A DNA stretch of 64,000 bases from Microcoleus sp. FACHB-61 (GCA_014695295.1 JACJNY010000069.1:1-64000), one strand, 5' to 3'; shown: positions 18,198-27,882, numbered from the stretch's first letter. Notes: generated from the sequence alone by a model not told the origin. Program-made: numbers and translations.

Positions 18198-19051
18198 TTT
18201 TTCATGGAATGAGCTTTATAGAAAGTTTCGAGGCTTTGCTTGTCGCCCACAAACCGCCAGTGCCAAGGCTCGTAACTGACGCCTTGGCGATTGTTTTTGG
18301 GGAAGGACATTTCAAAGCTGAAGGCGACGGCGTTGGCTTCTAACCACTTGAATGCTTCGGTATTTTCAAAACTGGGACTGAGGTTGTTTTCCGGGGCGCT
18401 GCCGTCGCCGATGTCGATCGCGTAACCGGTGTGGTGTTCGCTGTAACCTGGTGGGGCGCTGACTTCGGCTCGCTTGCTGGCGTTTTGCCTGCGTTCGGCT
18501 TTTACGTCAAAAAATACGTGCTGTTGGTCTTGCAGGGAGCGAAAGCCGGATATGGGAGCGAAGTAGATGCCTGATGCCGCTGCGGCGTTGGCCATTTCCT
18601 GATATTTTTCTGCTGCTGAGGTGCGCAGTTTGACGCTACCGTCGGGGGTGACGCTTACCAAGTCCTTGGCTGGTGCTTCTGGGTACGGCAAGTGTCCCAG
18701 CAGGTTGTCTGGGGTTGCGGCGGCGGTGGCTTTTGGGTTGGTAGCTGGACTCGCGACCGATGCAGACGGCGAACTCACCGGTGTTGGGTTTTGTTGAGTT
18801 TGCTCTGCCTGACTGGTGGCTGGGAACAAGTTAAAGTTGAGGTGCAGCCAGATGCTGACCCCACAGGCTAATGCGGCCAACCCTAGCAGTTTCCAAATCA
18901 GCCCTTTTTTCTTGGACTGACTCTGCCCTACTTCTAGGTATGGGTGGTCTCGCACTGCTTCTGGAATTTCGTCGGCGACAAGCTCCGAGGCTTGCGGGGG
19001 TTTTCTTGACAGACTAGCGTTATCCAAGCCAGCTCCACTCCTGCACTTCAA
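18194..19051 (-). CDS. D-alanyl-D-alanine carboxypeptidase, VanY/M15B family
   Basis: A membrane-anchored zinc peptidase that trims the terminal D-Ala of peptidoglycan stem peptides. One transmembrane helix is at about residues 50-72, preceded by a cytoplasmic segment and followed by a Pro/Ser/Thr/Ala-rich linker to about residue 115. The catalytic domain has SGFRSLQDQ, SEHHTGYAIDIGD (zinc His and Asp) and EPWHWRFVG (catalytic and zinc-binding residues). All key residues are present. The first eight codons before LDNASLSRKPP look unlike coding sequence, so a TTG start nine codons in is possible. Confidence 0.93.
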   Translation of the reverse strand: MKCRSGAGLDNASLSRKPPQASELVADEIPEAVRDHPYLEVGQSQSKKKGLIWKLLGLAALACGVSIWLHLNFNLFPATSQAEQTQQNPTPVSSPSASVASPATNPKATAAATPDNLLGHLPYPEAPAKDLVSVTPDGSVKLRTSAAEKYQEMANAAAASGIYFAPISGFRSLQDQQHVFFDVKAERRQNASKRAEVSAPPGYSEHHTGYAIDIGDGSAPENNLSPSFENTEAFKWLEANAVAFSFEMSFPKNNRQGVSYEPWHWRFVGDKQSLETFYKAHSMKK

Positions 19052-19252
19052 TAAGGCTCAACGTTAAAAATTGTAGACCGATATGGGCGATCGAACAGCT
19101 ACAATTGCCGCTGAGAATATATCATCTCTTTCTGACCTCGCCCCGTCCCATCCGCCAACTCTCGCATCTGTTGCTTGGGCCCACAGTCGATCGTCCCTGC
19201 GAGGTCGAACTGGTTGGCGCTGGTAGCGCTGGTCTATTTTAAGTGTAATTTG

Positions 19253-19441
19253 TTACTGTTCGACAAAATCCAACAATTCTTCGATCGACACATCAAACGT
19301 CCGCGCCAATTTTAGCAGAGCACCGATGTCAGCCATTGCCATACCGGGCGATCGGGCATAACTTTTAACTGTCTTGTAGGATACTCCAGAGCGATCGGCT
19401 ACTTGCTTTAGCGATCGGCCTTCTCTCGGTTGCGCTCCCAT
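19253..19441 (-). CDS. Small XRE-type helix-turn-helix regulator
   Basis: A 62-residue protein that is almost entirely one DNA-binding domain: SLKQVADRSGVSYKTVKSYARSP is the helix-turn-helix, followed by helices that close the Cro/CI-type fold (LLKLARTFDVSIEELLDF). It probably binds DNA as a dimer and regulates nearby or distant genes. It is divergent from typA, about 120 bp apart, so regulation of the shared intergenic region is possible but not shown. Several GCGATCGG-type sites lie in the gene itself. No toxin partner is adjacent. Confidence 0.85.
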   Translation of the reverse strand: MGAQPREGRSLKQVADRSGVSYKTVKSYARSPGMAMADIGALLKLARTFDVSIEELLDFVEQ

Positions 19442-19561
19442 AATCTGAATTTTAGCCGATCGGCAGTTTAATCCTACAGCCCGCCCGATCGCCCCTTGAC
19501 TCCATGCGCTACAATTATTAAGAAATCTTTAGTTAGATCCGTTTAACGTTCCAGACGCATT

Positions 19562-21352
19562 ATGAGTCTTCCCATTCGCAACGTCGCCATCATTGCTCAC
19601 GTCGATCACGGCAAAACCACCCTTGTGGACGCTCTCCTCAGACAGTCCGGGATCTTCCGCGAAGGGGAAGAAATCCCAGATTGCGTCATGGACTCCAACG
19701 ACATCGAGCGCGAGCGTGGCATTACCATCCTTTCCAAAAACACCGCCGTCAGGTACGGAGAAACCCTGATTAACATCGTCGATACCCCCGGACACGCGGA
19801 CTTCGGCGGAGAAGTCGAACGAGTTCTCGGGATGGTTGACGGCTGTCTGCTGATCGTAGACGCCAACGAAGGCCCGATGCCGCAAACCCGCTTCGTGCTC
19901 AAAAAAGCCCTAGAAAAAGGACTGCGCCCGATCGTCTTTGTGAATAAGATCGATCGCGATCGAGCCGACCCCCACAAAGCCGTCGATAAAGTTTTGGATC
20001 TGTTCCTCGAACTAGGTGCTGACGACGATCAGTGCGAATTTCCCTATCTCTTCGGTTCCGGCTTAAGCGGTTACGCCAAAAAACACCTCGAAGACGAAGG
20101 GGTAGATATGAAGCCCCTGTTTGAAGAAATCCTCGACCACGTACCACCCCCCGTAGGCGACCCCAACAAGCCACTACAACTGCAAGTAACCACCTTAGAT
20201 TACTCAGAATACGTCGGTCGCATTGTCATCGGCCGCATCCACAACGGCACGATTAGAATCGGCCAACAAGCAGTCTTAATCACAGAAAGCGGCGCGCTTG
20301 TCAAATCAAAAATTACCAAATTGATGGGCTTTGAAGGCCTGAAGCGGATTGATATCCCAGAATCTTCTGCTGGTAATCTTGTCGCCGTTGCTGGTTTTGC
20401 TGATGCGTATATTGGCGAGACAATTACCTGCCCCAACGACCCGCAAGCGCTGCCTTTAATCAAAGTAGACGAACCAACTTTGCAGATGACTTTCTCTGTG
20501 AACGATTCGCCGTTCTGCGGTCAAGAAGGTAGTTTGGTAACATCGCGACAAATTCGCGATCGGCTGATGCGCGAACTCCAAACCAACGTCGCCTTGCGCG
20601 TCGAAGAAACCGACTCTCCCGACAAATTCCTCGTATCCGGCCGTGGCGAACTCCACCTCGGAATCCTGATCGAAAATATGCGTCGCGAAGGATACGAATT
20701 TCAAGTATCCCAGCCCCAAGTAATCTTCCGCGAAGTCGGCGGTCGTCCCTGCGAACCCTTTGAATGTTTGGTGTTAGACGTACCCGAAGAAGCAGTCGGC
20801 GGCTGCATCGAACGCCTCGGTCAGCGGAAAGCTGAAATGCAAGATATGCACGTCAGCAGCACCGGTCGCACCCAAATCGAATTTTCAGTCCCCGCTCGCG
20901 GTTTGATTGGATTCCGAGGCGAGTTCATGCGGTTGACTCGCGGCGCTGGAATTATGAACCACAGCTTCCTCGACTATCGCCCCCTCGGTGGAGAAATTAT
21001 CGCCCGTCGCAACGGAGTATTGATTTCCTTTGAAGAAGGAGTTGCAACTACTTATTCACTGAAAAATGCTGAAGACCGCGGCGTATTTTTCATTACCCCC
21101 GGAACCAAGGTTTACAGAGGGATGATTATCGGAGAAAACAACCGAGATGAAGACATGGAGCTGAATATTTGCAAGTCGAAGCAGTTGACAAACCACCGCG
21201 CATCTGGCGGTGAAGAATTGGCGCAATTGCAAGCGCCAGTCGATATGAGTTTGGAGCGTGCTTTGGAGTACATCGGTCAGGATGAATTGGTGGAAGTAAC
21301 ACCGAAATCAATTCGCTTGCGGAAGGTTTCTAAGAAGTTGGTCAAACGCTAA
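19562..21352 (+). CDS. typA: Ribosome-associated GTPase TypA/BipA
   Basis: A complete 596-residue translational GTPase of the EF-G superfamily. G1 is AHVDHGKTT near residues 13-21, G2 lies in [13 protein letters not shown]3 is [11 protein letters not shown] near 73-83, and G4 is [10 protein letters not shown] near 127-136. Domains II, III and V and the C-terminal domain specific to BipA follow ([18 protein letters not shown]). BipA acts in 50S assembly and in stress and low-temperature growth. The ATG start gives the canonical [20 protein letters not shown]. The last codons and stop are duplicated in a tandem repeat immediately downstream. Confidence 0.98.
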   Translation: MSLPIRNVAIIAHVDHGKTTLVDALLRQSGIFREGEEIPDCVMDSNDIERERGITILSKNTAVRYGETLINIVDTPGHADFGGEVERVLGMVDGCLLIVDANEGPMPQTRFVLKKALEKGLRPIVFVNKIDRDRADPHKAVDKVLDLFLELGADDDQCEFPYLFGSGLSGYAKKHLEDEGVDMKPLFEEILDHVPPPVGDPNKPLQLQVTTLDYSEYVGRIVIGRIHNGTIRIGQQAVLITESGALVKSKITKLMGFEGLKRIDIPESSAGNLVAVAGFADAYIGETITCPNDPQALPLIKVDEPTLQMTFSVNDSPFCGQEGSLVTSRQIRDRLMRELQTNVALRVEETDSPDKFLVSGRGELHLGILIENMRREGYEFQVSQPQVIFREVGGRPCEPFECLVLDVPEEAVGGCIERLGQRKAEMQDMHVSSTGRTQIEFSVPARGLIGFRGEFMRLTRGAGIMNHSFLDYRPLGGEIIARRNGVLISFEEGVATTYSLKNAEDRGVFFITPGTKVYRGMIIGENNRDEDMELNICKSKQLTNHRASGGEELAQLQAPVDMSLERALEYIGQDELVEVTPKSIRLRKVSKKLVKR

Positions 21353-21432
21353 AAAAACTTGTAGGGTGCGCATTGCGCACCTTACTGGTGAAACGCTAAA
21401 AAAGCTTGTAGGGTGCGCATTGCGCACCTTAC
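21339..21432. repeat. 47-bp tandem duplication covering the typA stop codon and a palindrome
   Basis: Unit 1 (21339-21385) begins in the last typA codons (TGGTCAAACGCTAA). Unit 2 (21386-21432) repeats it with few mismatches (TGGTGAAACGCTAA). Each contains the perfect hairpin GTAGGGTGCG..CGCACCTTAC at 21361-21385 and 21408-21432. They may double as terminator-like structures after typA. Confidence 0.92.
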
Positions 21433-21532
21433 GTTTTATCTGCCGTAAAAACCTGTCAGAACTTAAAAAGTTATATATTATCCAATTGTGCTTTGGTTAT
21501 TTTACTTACAGCGTCTTCCAGGTTGATGAAGT

Positions 21533-21561
21533 GTAGGGACACGGCCATGCCCTGTCCCTAC
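21533..21561. repeat. Palindrome of the GTAGGGACA/TGTCCCTAC family, in a 0.6-kb region without genes
   Basis: GTAGGGACACGG ... CCTGTCCCTAC hairpin, related to 42768, 42811, 55048 and 57293. The 21433-21958 stretch around it has no supported gene; the frame reaching back to 21857 belongs to an over-extended start of the ParA gene. Confidence 0.8.
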
Positions 21562-21958
21562 GGGGATAGAACGATAGGCGGGGTACTTCATAAACGTGGA
21601 ATCTGCTGTAATTATCCACTTAGAAACTGATATTTATCAGTAGATGTTTCCCCCAAAGCGTTTAAACAATGCAAATAAGGTTCTCTGAGAAGCACAAGTA
21701 TTCGGATTAGATAAAACATTTTCAACATTAAGTCGATCGAGAATACGGCCGCCGTGTTCTTTTTCATTAAATACAGAATATATGTGTTTTAGTTTATCTT
21801 TGGGATGCCTAATAGTTTGATTTTATTATTGATTTCTATATCATAGTCTGCCTTTAATGTCAATCGACACATCGGGCTTCTCATCGGGATCGCGCGATCG
21901 ACTAACCGCCACAATATGTTTTAATTTATATTTGAGCAAAATCCAAACAAAGCCAGCC

Positions 21959-22831
21959 ATGAGTCCTAAATCAATAGCCGTAATCAACTTCAAAGGCGGT
22001 GTCGGAAAGACCACCGTCACTTGGAGTCTGGGAAATATTATATCCCAAGGAACCGACTTAGAAGTCTTGATGTTAGACTTAGACCCGCAAATGTCGCTCA
22101 CAGAGGCGATCGGACTTAACGAAAATACAGGTCATTTAGATGACAAGTTTGGTAAGTGGTACGAACAATCTCTCAAGCACAGACTCACAATTTACGACGC
22201 TCTAGAAGTCTTTAAAAAAGCCGGACAGAATTTTAAATTTCCCGTTGGTTTCGACACCATTTATCAGATTGACGAACAGTTGCATTTTGTCCCTTCAGTT
22301 GAAGAATTGTATTGGTTGGATATTGATGGATTTGAGGGAAAAAGTGTTAAAGACTTCATCCGCAGATTTATAGGCAAAATCGCCAACTCTACCAATCTCC
22401 CCAAATACGATTTGATGCTTTTTGACTGTTCGCCTTCCTTCAGCCTCCTCACCTACAGCGTACTCTCTTGCTGCGACTTAATATTAATTCCCGTCAATCC
22501 CGATTATTTTGGTTCTAGGGGATTGAGTTTAGTTTTAAACTCGCTCCAGAAACGGATTGAGCCTTATCCGTTTCCCAAGATTGCAGTATTTATGAATAAA
22601 GCTAAAACCTATGGAGGATTGCTGACAAATGAAGTTCAGTTTTACATGAGAGAAGTAAAGAGACTTTGCGCTGAGATATCAAAAGATAATAACATAGAAG
22701 TTAGATTTTTAGAATCGACGATTCGGGAAAGCGTCGGGCTAAAACGGGCGATTAATGAGGGAGAACTGCCGCGAGAATTAGTTAGAGAATTTGAACAACT
22801 ATGGCGCGAGTGTGAGGAGTATCTGAAATGA
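21959..22831 (+). CDS. ParA/MinD-like P-loop ATPase
   Basis: A 290-residue ParA-family ATPase. The deviant Walker A motif FKGGVGKTTVTW, with its signature lysine, lies at about residues 11-22. DLDPQMSLTEAIG is the A' motif and MLFDCSPSFSLLTYSVL the Walker B region. Such proteins form ATP-dependent dimers on nucleoid DNA and position plasmids, chromosomes or protein complexes. The frame extends to 21857, but the ATG at 21959 gives the standard MSPKSIAVINFKGG start. It overlaps the next gene by 4 bp (ATGA), so the two are translationally coupled. There is no ParB homologue; the 22828 product is the likely partner. Confidence 0.92.
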   Translation: MSPKSIAVINFKGGVGKTTVTWSLGNIISQGTDLEVLMLDLDPQMSLTEAIGLNENTGHLDDKFGKWYEQSLKHRLTIYDALEVFKKAGQNFKFPVGFDTIYQIDEQLHFVPSVEELYWLDIDGFEGKSVKDFIRRFIGKIANSTNLPKYDLMLFDCSPSFSLLTYSVLSCCDLILIPVNPDYFGSRGLSLVLNSLQKRIEPYPFPKIAVFMNKAKTYGGLLTNEVQFYMREVKRLCAEISKDNNIEVRFLESTIRESVGLKRAINEGELPRELVREFEQLWRECEEYLK

Positions 22832-23274
22832 GTAAAAAAGAAATTTTGGCTGCTTCCGAACAAGAAAGCGGGGGGTTAGTTGAGGAAATTGGTGAACTTA
22901 AGGAAATCTTGCGGGACGTTGCTCGAAAATTAACCCGGCTTGAGACTCAAGTCAAGCGGGGAGTGATTTCTGCTGGCTCAAAAACTTCGGATATTCCCAC
23001 GGGTGCTGATGTTAATAAACCTGCTAATTTATCGGCTGGAAATGTTCTAGAAGTTTATGAAGAACTGCGTTTACAAGCTAAAAATGGTAATGAAGAAGAG
23101 GTGAGGCAAAAATTGTTGGCAATGAGTGCAACTGACTTGAACTTGATGTGTTGCGAGTTAGGGATGCCGCCCAGCAGCAAGAATCCGTCCCGCAAAAAAA
23201 TGTTCGAGCTAATTATTGGCAGAATTAAACAGAGTTTGAGGCTGTCGCGGCATATAGACCGACAAACACTTTAA
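22828..23274 (+). CDS. Unidentified ParA-coupled protein with coiled coil and SAP-like C terminus
   Basis: A 148-residue protein I do not recognise by family. Residues 15-45 form a short coiled coil (LVEEIGELKEILRDVARKLT). A flexible Gly/Ser/Asn-rich linker follows. The C-terminal 60 residues (VRQKLLAMSATDLNLMC, GMPPSSKNPSRKKMFELI) resemble a SAP/LEM-like helix-extended-loop-helix, a fold often used to bind nucleic acid. The 4-bp overlap with the ParA gene strongly suggests a functional pair, as in ParA systems with small non-ParB adaptors. The adaptor role is inference. Confidence 0.75.
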   Translation: MSKKEILAASEQESGGLVEEIGELKEILRDVARKLTRLETQVKRGVISAGSKTSDIPTGADVNKPANLSAGNVLEVYEELRLQAKNGNEEEVRQKLLAMSATDLNLMCCELGMPPSSKNPSRKKMFELIIGRIKQSLRLSRHIDRQTL

Positions 23275-23297
23275 AAATTAGGAGAGAAATCGATAAA

Positions 23298-24710
23298 ATG
23301 GGTTTTAACTTGCATTTCCCCCTGGGATATGGAACAGCCAAGAGGCCCGTTCCACAAAAGCCTGTTCCACAAGAGTTGAAGTTGAGTGCGGGGTGGGCAT
23401 CTTGGTCGCCCCTGAAAAGCTTGTTGCAAATTCTGCAACTTTTCAGCTTCAATAAATTATGGCCGATAAGTGCGATCGGCATATTTTCACTAACACTCTT
23501 AATCAGCTTGTTTTTGAGCCTTCACAGCCCTCCCCCAACCGCAGCCCAAAAACCAAGAATACTAGCGTTTACCGCCCTCCAGATGCGTGGCAGCGAGAAC
23601 AGATCCCCTTTATTTGCGGTCAATGCTACCAGTTCCGCTCGCCGCGAACTTACACCTAATATAGATGTTATCGCTCCCCTAGTGTGGTCGCCCAACGGCC
23701 AGCGACTGGCTTTCGTTGGCGGATACAGCGACATCTATACAGTCAATGCTGACGGTTCTCGACTAACTAAACAGTTTGCTGAGGCTGGTTGCAAAGCACC
23801 TCATTTTGAAATAGCTTGGTTTTCCAACAGCCAGAAACTTGTTTTTGCCCGTTCTTGCGACGGTTTTACCTCTGATGCTCCCGGCACCCAATCACTTTAT
23901 ACAAGCAACACTTCTGGCATTAAAGGAACTAAATTAGTTCGGGAGTTGGCAGTAGGAGGAGAGCCGCCTAAAACGGAAATTTCATCAAATTTTTACCTTT
24001 CGCCGGACGGCCAGCAGGTAGCATTTGTCAAGGATAAAAATATCTACAAAATGAATGCCGACGGTTCGGGAATGACCAAACTAACTAAAAGTTCCGGCGA
24101 ATATATATCCGGCGGAAGTCAACTTGTTTGGTCGCCCGATCGCACAAAAATTGCTTTCTTGTTCGGCGCTTATCCCAAACAGCAAATTTACACAATTAAT
24201 GCCGATGGAACCAACCTCAAAAATTTGACAAACAACCCGCAAAATGAGGTTTACAACGTCAAACTATTTTGGTCGCCCGACAACAGTCGCCTTGCTTACT
24301 ATTACAATAAACCGGGCGATTCATCAGGCGAACAGCAAGATATCTACCTGCTCGACATTAACCGGGGGACAGCCAAGAACCTTACCCAAAAACCCAGAAA
24401 CTACGGTGAACTTTCGTGGTCGCCGGATGGCAAATTTATTGCCTTCGTCGCCGGAGAGTTCGACAATCAAAAACTCTACACAATCAATGCTGACGGGAAC
24501 CAGCTAAATCAACTAGCTCCTCGGTTAGAACCGTCGGAAATTTCTCAATTAGCTTGGTCTTCTGACAGCCAGCAAATTGCTTTTATATATAATGAAACCG
24601 AAGGCGACAAAAGCAACTTGTATGTAATTAATCGGGACGGTTCGGGATTGGCTAAATTGACAAACGACAAAGATTTGTATGCTGGCAATCCGGTTTGGCA
24701 ACCGCAGTAA
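23298..24710 (+). CDS. TolB-like PD40 beta-propeller protein with one membrane helix
   Basis: A 470-residue protein. A transmembrane helix near residues 54-75 is followed by an extracytoplasmic beta-propeller built of at least six PD40/TolB-type blades, each with W-SPDG--IAF ... IY-INADG--L--LT (e.g. LSWSPDGKFIAFVAGE, IYTINADGTNLKNLT). The role is unknown; such propellers bind proteins or ligands in the periplasm. The first 40 codons read through a dispersed palindromic repeat (23331-23412), so the true start may be further inside. It follows the ParA pair by 23 bp on the same strand and may share its transcript. Confidence 0.85.
   Translation: MGFNLHFPLGYGTAKRPVPQKPVPQELKLSAGWASWSPLKSLLQILQLFSFNKLWPISAIGIFSLTLLISLFLSLHSPPPTAAQKPRILAFTALQMRGSENRSPLFAVNATSSARRELTPNIDVIAPLVWSPNGQRLAFVGGYSDIYTVNADGSRLTKQFAEAGCKAPHFEIAWFSNSQKLVFARSCDGFTSDAPGTQSLYTSNTSGIKGTKLVRELAVGGEPPKTEISSNFYLSPDGQQVAFVKDKNIYKMNADGSGMTKLTKSSGEYISGGSQLVWSPDRTKIAFLFGAYPKQQIYTINADGTNLKNLTNNPQNEVYNVKLFWSPDNSRLAYYYNKPGDSSGEQQDIYLLDINRGTAKNLTQKPRNYGELSWSPDGKFIAFVAGEFDNQKLYTINADGNQLNQLAPRLEPSEISQLAWSSDSQQIAFIYNETEGDKSNLYVINRDGSGLAKLTNDKDLYAGNPVWQPQ
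23331..23412. repeat. Dispersed GGAACAGGC/GCCTGTTCC-type repeat inside a coding N terminus
   Basis: Contains GGAACAG, CCCGTTCCACAAAAG, CCTGTTCCACAAGAG and GGGGTGGGCATCTTG, closely matching the intergenic copy at 48491-48555. Here it is read through in frame by the TolB-like gene. Confidence 0.7.
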
Positions 24711-24822
24711 AGTTACGGGTTAATTAATACAGGACTTACGGAACAAGTGGTTGAATGTGCTGCTTATAGCGGTAAGGTGCGCCCTGCAAACCTGCAAGAT
24801 AGAGGTTCTGCGTCCAAGACCG

Positions 24823-26487
24823 TCAAATTGGCGCAGATGCAATAATTTTTTTCTCCTTTAATTGCTGGTGAACTTGCAAATCATTTGACTCAAGTTCTTG
24901 GGGTTTTTCATCCTGCACCTGTTTGTCAATTTTGGGCAACTTTAAAATCGCCCCAGCTAAAACCCAATAATACACGGACACTGGATCTACATCCAGCGGA
25001 TAGTATTGAGTATTGATGGTAATAAATGCAACAAACACCCAAAAACTAGCTCCGTAACTCCGCAAACTTTTGTCTTTCACAGAACGGTAAGCTCTAAAAG
25101 TTAGAAAAGCCAAGTGTAAAACCATGATTTGAAAAGCAATCATTCCGGGATAACCGAGTTCGTAGATTAACTTAGGTTGGAAAGTTTCAATTAGCTGCGT
25201 AACACCAAATATTCGCGTTGAATTAGTTGCTCGTCCCACACCTCTACCGAGAGGTCTGTCAATGATAAAATTGTGGCTCTGCTGGAACTGATTAAAAAGA
25301 AACTGCTGGGGTGGTGCAGCATTCCAACGGCTAACAAAACTCTCCCACCGCTGCTCGATAATTACCGGGTTAATTGCTGCACCGACAAACAGCAGAATCG
25401 CCAGTCCTGCACCGATGGGAATAAATCGTTTTAAATTAACTAATTGACCCGTGAGAACTAGCAGGATTGCTGTAGCAAGGGGAACCATAACTAAAGCAGC
25501 TCTTTGACCGGAAATAACTGCATTGGCAAATACTAATGCCATGCCCAATAAACCGATAACTCGCCACCAGAATGAAGGATCGCAAAAGGCAGAGGCAAAG
25601 GTTAAAAAAGCATTAGAAATTAAAAACCACGCCCACTGCCAAGGCGCGACAAAAGTTCCCGGCAAGCGGACCATCTTGACTTCTGGACTGAACACCAAAG
25701 AACCGCCGACAAAACATCTAGCTTCCAGCGTTGCTTTATATAATTCGGCTCCGGTCATTCCTCTGGTTCCTGCACACTTTCCACTTTGCAGCAACAGGTA
25801 CTGAATCAAACCGAGAAGGCAGCAAACGATCGCCAAAACGATGTGCATTCGACTAAAAAATACCAAATCCTTCTTAGTGCGGAGCAGATAATAGGTACAA
25901 GCAATCAGCGGTATGTAACCTATCAATACTTTTAATCCGAGAATTCCTTGCAGAATTGGTTTGTCGCCCGCCCTAGGGTTGAGCTGCATTTCCCCGTTGA
26001 CAAAAATTAAAGTCAGCATTGCCATCATCAACAGGATGCTAAAGGTAGAAAGCATTTGTTTGGGAATGAACAGGGGCAACTGTTTCTTTTTGCAGCTTTG
26101 AACTAGGGCGATGAGAGCTGGTATGTAGAAAGCATCTTTGGCTACTTGAAATGCAGCATTCCCGCCGCCAATTGTGTAAGTAATTGTACCGCTGAAAGGC
26201 AGGTACATTAGAAAAGCCCACAAAGCTTGACGGGGGTATTTGTAGGAAAGCAGCAAGATGGCTGCAGCTGCGCCTCCTGCAATAGCAATCTTAGGGCGGG
26301 CTACGAACAACAGGGGGATGCTCAAAGCAACGCTGACTAAGCAGCTTATGGCGATCGCCTGCACCAATTCATTGCGCTTTTTTGAAGTTTTGCGTTTTTG
26401 TGCTGCTACTTCTTTTTTGCTTAGCGCTGTTGTTTTTTCACTATGCTTGTGTTTGGATTTCTTGGCTTTGCGCTTGGTTTTCAACAT
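24823..26487 (-). CDS. hpsL: HpsL-like polysaccharide biosynthesis membrane protein (O-antigen ligase family)
   Basis: A 554-residue membrane protein with a 40-residue Lys-rich cytoplasmic N terminus, about ten helices and a hydrophilic C-terminal tail. Blocks such as YPRQALWAFLMYLPFSGT, ILGLKVLIGYIPLI, RLPGTFVAPWQWAWFL and ISGQRAALVMVP match what I recall of HpsL, the O-antigen-ligase-like component of the hormogonium polysaccharide system of filamentous cyanobacteria. It would polymerise or release an exopolysaccharide needed for gliding motility. No other hps gene or pilin is adjacent. A dispersed repeat lies in its 5' leader. The family assignment is from memory of sequence blocks. Confidence 0.8.
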   Translation of the reverse strand: MLKTKRKAKKSKHKHSEKTTALSKKEVAAQKRKTSKKRNELVQAIAISCLVSVALSIPLLFVARPKIAIAGGAAAAILLLSYKYPRQALWAFLMYLPFSGTITYTIGGGNAAFQVAKDAFYIPALIALVQSCKKKQLPLFIPKQMLSTFSILLMMAMLTLIFVNGEMQLNPRAGDKPILQGILGLKVLIGYIPLIACTYYLLRTKKDLVFFSRMHIVLAIVCCLLGLIQYLLLQSGKCAGTRGMTGAELYKATLEARCFVGGSLVFSPEVKMVRLPGTFVAPWQWAWFLISNAFLTFASAFCDPSFWWRVIGLLGMALVFANAVISGQRAALVMVPLATAILLVLTGQLVNLKRFIPIGAGLAILLFVGAAINPVIIEQRWESFVSRWNAAPPQQFLFNQFQQSHNFIIDRPLGRGVGRATNSTRIFGVTQLIETFQPKLIYELGYPGMIAFQIMVLHLAFLTFRAYRSVKDKSLRSYGASFWVFVAFITINTQYYPLDVDPVSVYYWVLAGAILKLPKIDKQVQDEKPQELESNDLQVHQQLKEKKIIASAPI

Positions 26488-27037
26488 ATAGCAGCAGGAA
26501 TTTCGGCAACGGATTCGCTTTTTTCAGATGTAACAAATGTAACGGATGTAACGGATGTCAGGAAGAAACTTTTATTTATATAGGACCTAAGAAAGAAGCA
26601 ATTGACGGCTGATGTTTCAGAAATTAAGAACTTCCTAACCGTCAGGGCGGTTGCGATAACTTTTAGAAGGCATTTTGATTTAAAAGGCTGAAGGCACTTT
26701 GACTTAGAAGGCACTTATGTAGAAGGTAGAAGGGAGAATGAATAGAATAAAAAATATTTCTGTATGTGTGGTTACTTATTCTTAAAGTCGAGAGCGACCA
26801 AAAATCTCGGTTGAGATTGTGGGTGTGACGGGGGTACAACTTATACCATTTTAGATTTAAGATTTAAGAATTGAAGAATGGGGAATGACCAATGAAGCTC
26901 GCGGTTGAGATCGCGCGCGTACAGTTGCATTTTTTTCGGTAACTGGGATTACCCTTGTGACCTGGTAGAATATAACTGCTGCATCTATAATATACAAACC
27001 TCGAAAAAATAATTTTAATCCAGCGGTGAACGTGAAA
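26488..27037. other. Intergenic region with a dispersed GTTCGGCAACG/AACGGATG repeat
   Basis: The 26497-26558 part reads TTTCGGCAACGGATT and then three AATGTAACGGATG-like units, a member of the same dispersed family as 18151 and 56961. The rest is AT-rich and carries promoters for the divergent hpsL-like and DUF1400 genes; no gene or RNA motif was recognised. Confidence 0.65.
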
Positions 27038-27739
27038 ATGAAATTAACAAAATTTGTATCGATCGGCATTGCCCTACTTTTAGGAGCAAGCGCGAGCATA
27101 TTATCTAGCAGCAGTAGAGCATTAGGGGCCGAAAAAGTTGTCCTCACATTTGGCCCGATCAGACAAGCCATCAATGTCAGCGACTTAGAAGACTTTGCTA
27201 AAGAGGGCACGACCACCCCAACCCTCCAACAAATTATCCGGTTCTCCAAAATGGACGCGCAAGTACTGCGGGGGTTCATGGGTCTAGAAATTGGTTTAAA
27301 GCCTGCTAATCTCGCCCGGGTAGTTTACAGCACCCCGGGAGAAAAAATCACTGACCAAATCGGTCAAGCAATTCGCACTCACCGCCGCACAGAAAGCGGC
27401 AAAGCTCTGCGGGCGGCGATGATCCTGGCAGCCGGGGACGACGGTAAGGTATCGCTGCTAGAAATCCTGAAAAAGTATCCTCTGGCCGAGGTTTACGTAG
27501 ATGTTGCCAGCATTAGCGGCACTGTTGGGAAAGTTCAGAGTTTAGCCGGAACTGTGCAAAGCCTGCTTCAAGATGTGATGCGATCGACAACTCGCACAAC
27601 TGAAACAACTCGCACCGAAAGCCCCATCGAACCTCGCCGCAGCGTGCAGCCCACAACTCCGCCTCCAGCGCCGCGCCGCGCCGCCCCCTTGCCAGCACCC
27701 GCACCGCAGCCTGTGACGCCTGTCAGAGGACTGTGGTAA
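27038..27739 (+). CDS. Exported DUF1400-domain protein
   Basis: A protein of about 233 residues with a typical signal peptide (MKLTKFVSIGIALLLGASAS, then a small-residue cleavage region before AEKVVLTFG). The DUF1400 domain that follows (VVLTFGPIRQAINVSDLEDFAKEG and similar) is, in cyanobacteria, often found at the N terminus of alpha/beta hydrolases; here the hydrolase part is absent. The C-terminal 60 residues are a low-complexity Arg/Thr/Pro tail. A GTG at 27026 could add four residues, but the ATG at 27038 gives a standard signal peptide. The product is periplasmic or surface-associated, function unknown. Confidence 0.82.
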   Translation: MKLTKFVSIGIALLLGASASILSSSSRALGAEKVVLTFGPIRQAINVSDLEDFAKEGTTTPTLQQIIRFSKMDAQVLRGFMGLEIGLKPANLARVVYSTPGEKITDQIGQAIRTHRRTESGKALRAAMILAAGDDGKVSLLEILKKYPLAEVYVDVASISGTVGKVQSLAGTVQSLLQDVMRSTTRTTETTRTESPIEPRRSVQPTTPPPAPRRAAPLPAPAPQPVTPVRGLW

Positions 27740-27757
27740 AAAAATCATAAATGTGTC

Positions 27758-27829
27758 GTAGGGGCGGGTTTAGCCTGCAGTTGTGGCATTCTGCAGACAA
27801 TTTTGACAAAAAACCCGTCCCCGCCCTAC
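27758..27829. repeat. Inverted repeat GTAGGGGCGGGTTT ... AAACCCGTCCCCGCCCTAC
   Basis: Long hairpin with arms near 27758-27772 and 27810-27829 in the short gap between the convergent DUF1400 gene and the SucD-like gene. It can serve as a bidirectional terminator-like structure and belongs to the palindromic-repeat landscape of this genome. Confidence 0.75.
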
Positions 27830-27882
27830 CCCTATCCCAACCGCCAAGAGGGTTAGGACAATTGTGAAAACTCCCAAAGCAA

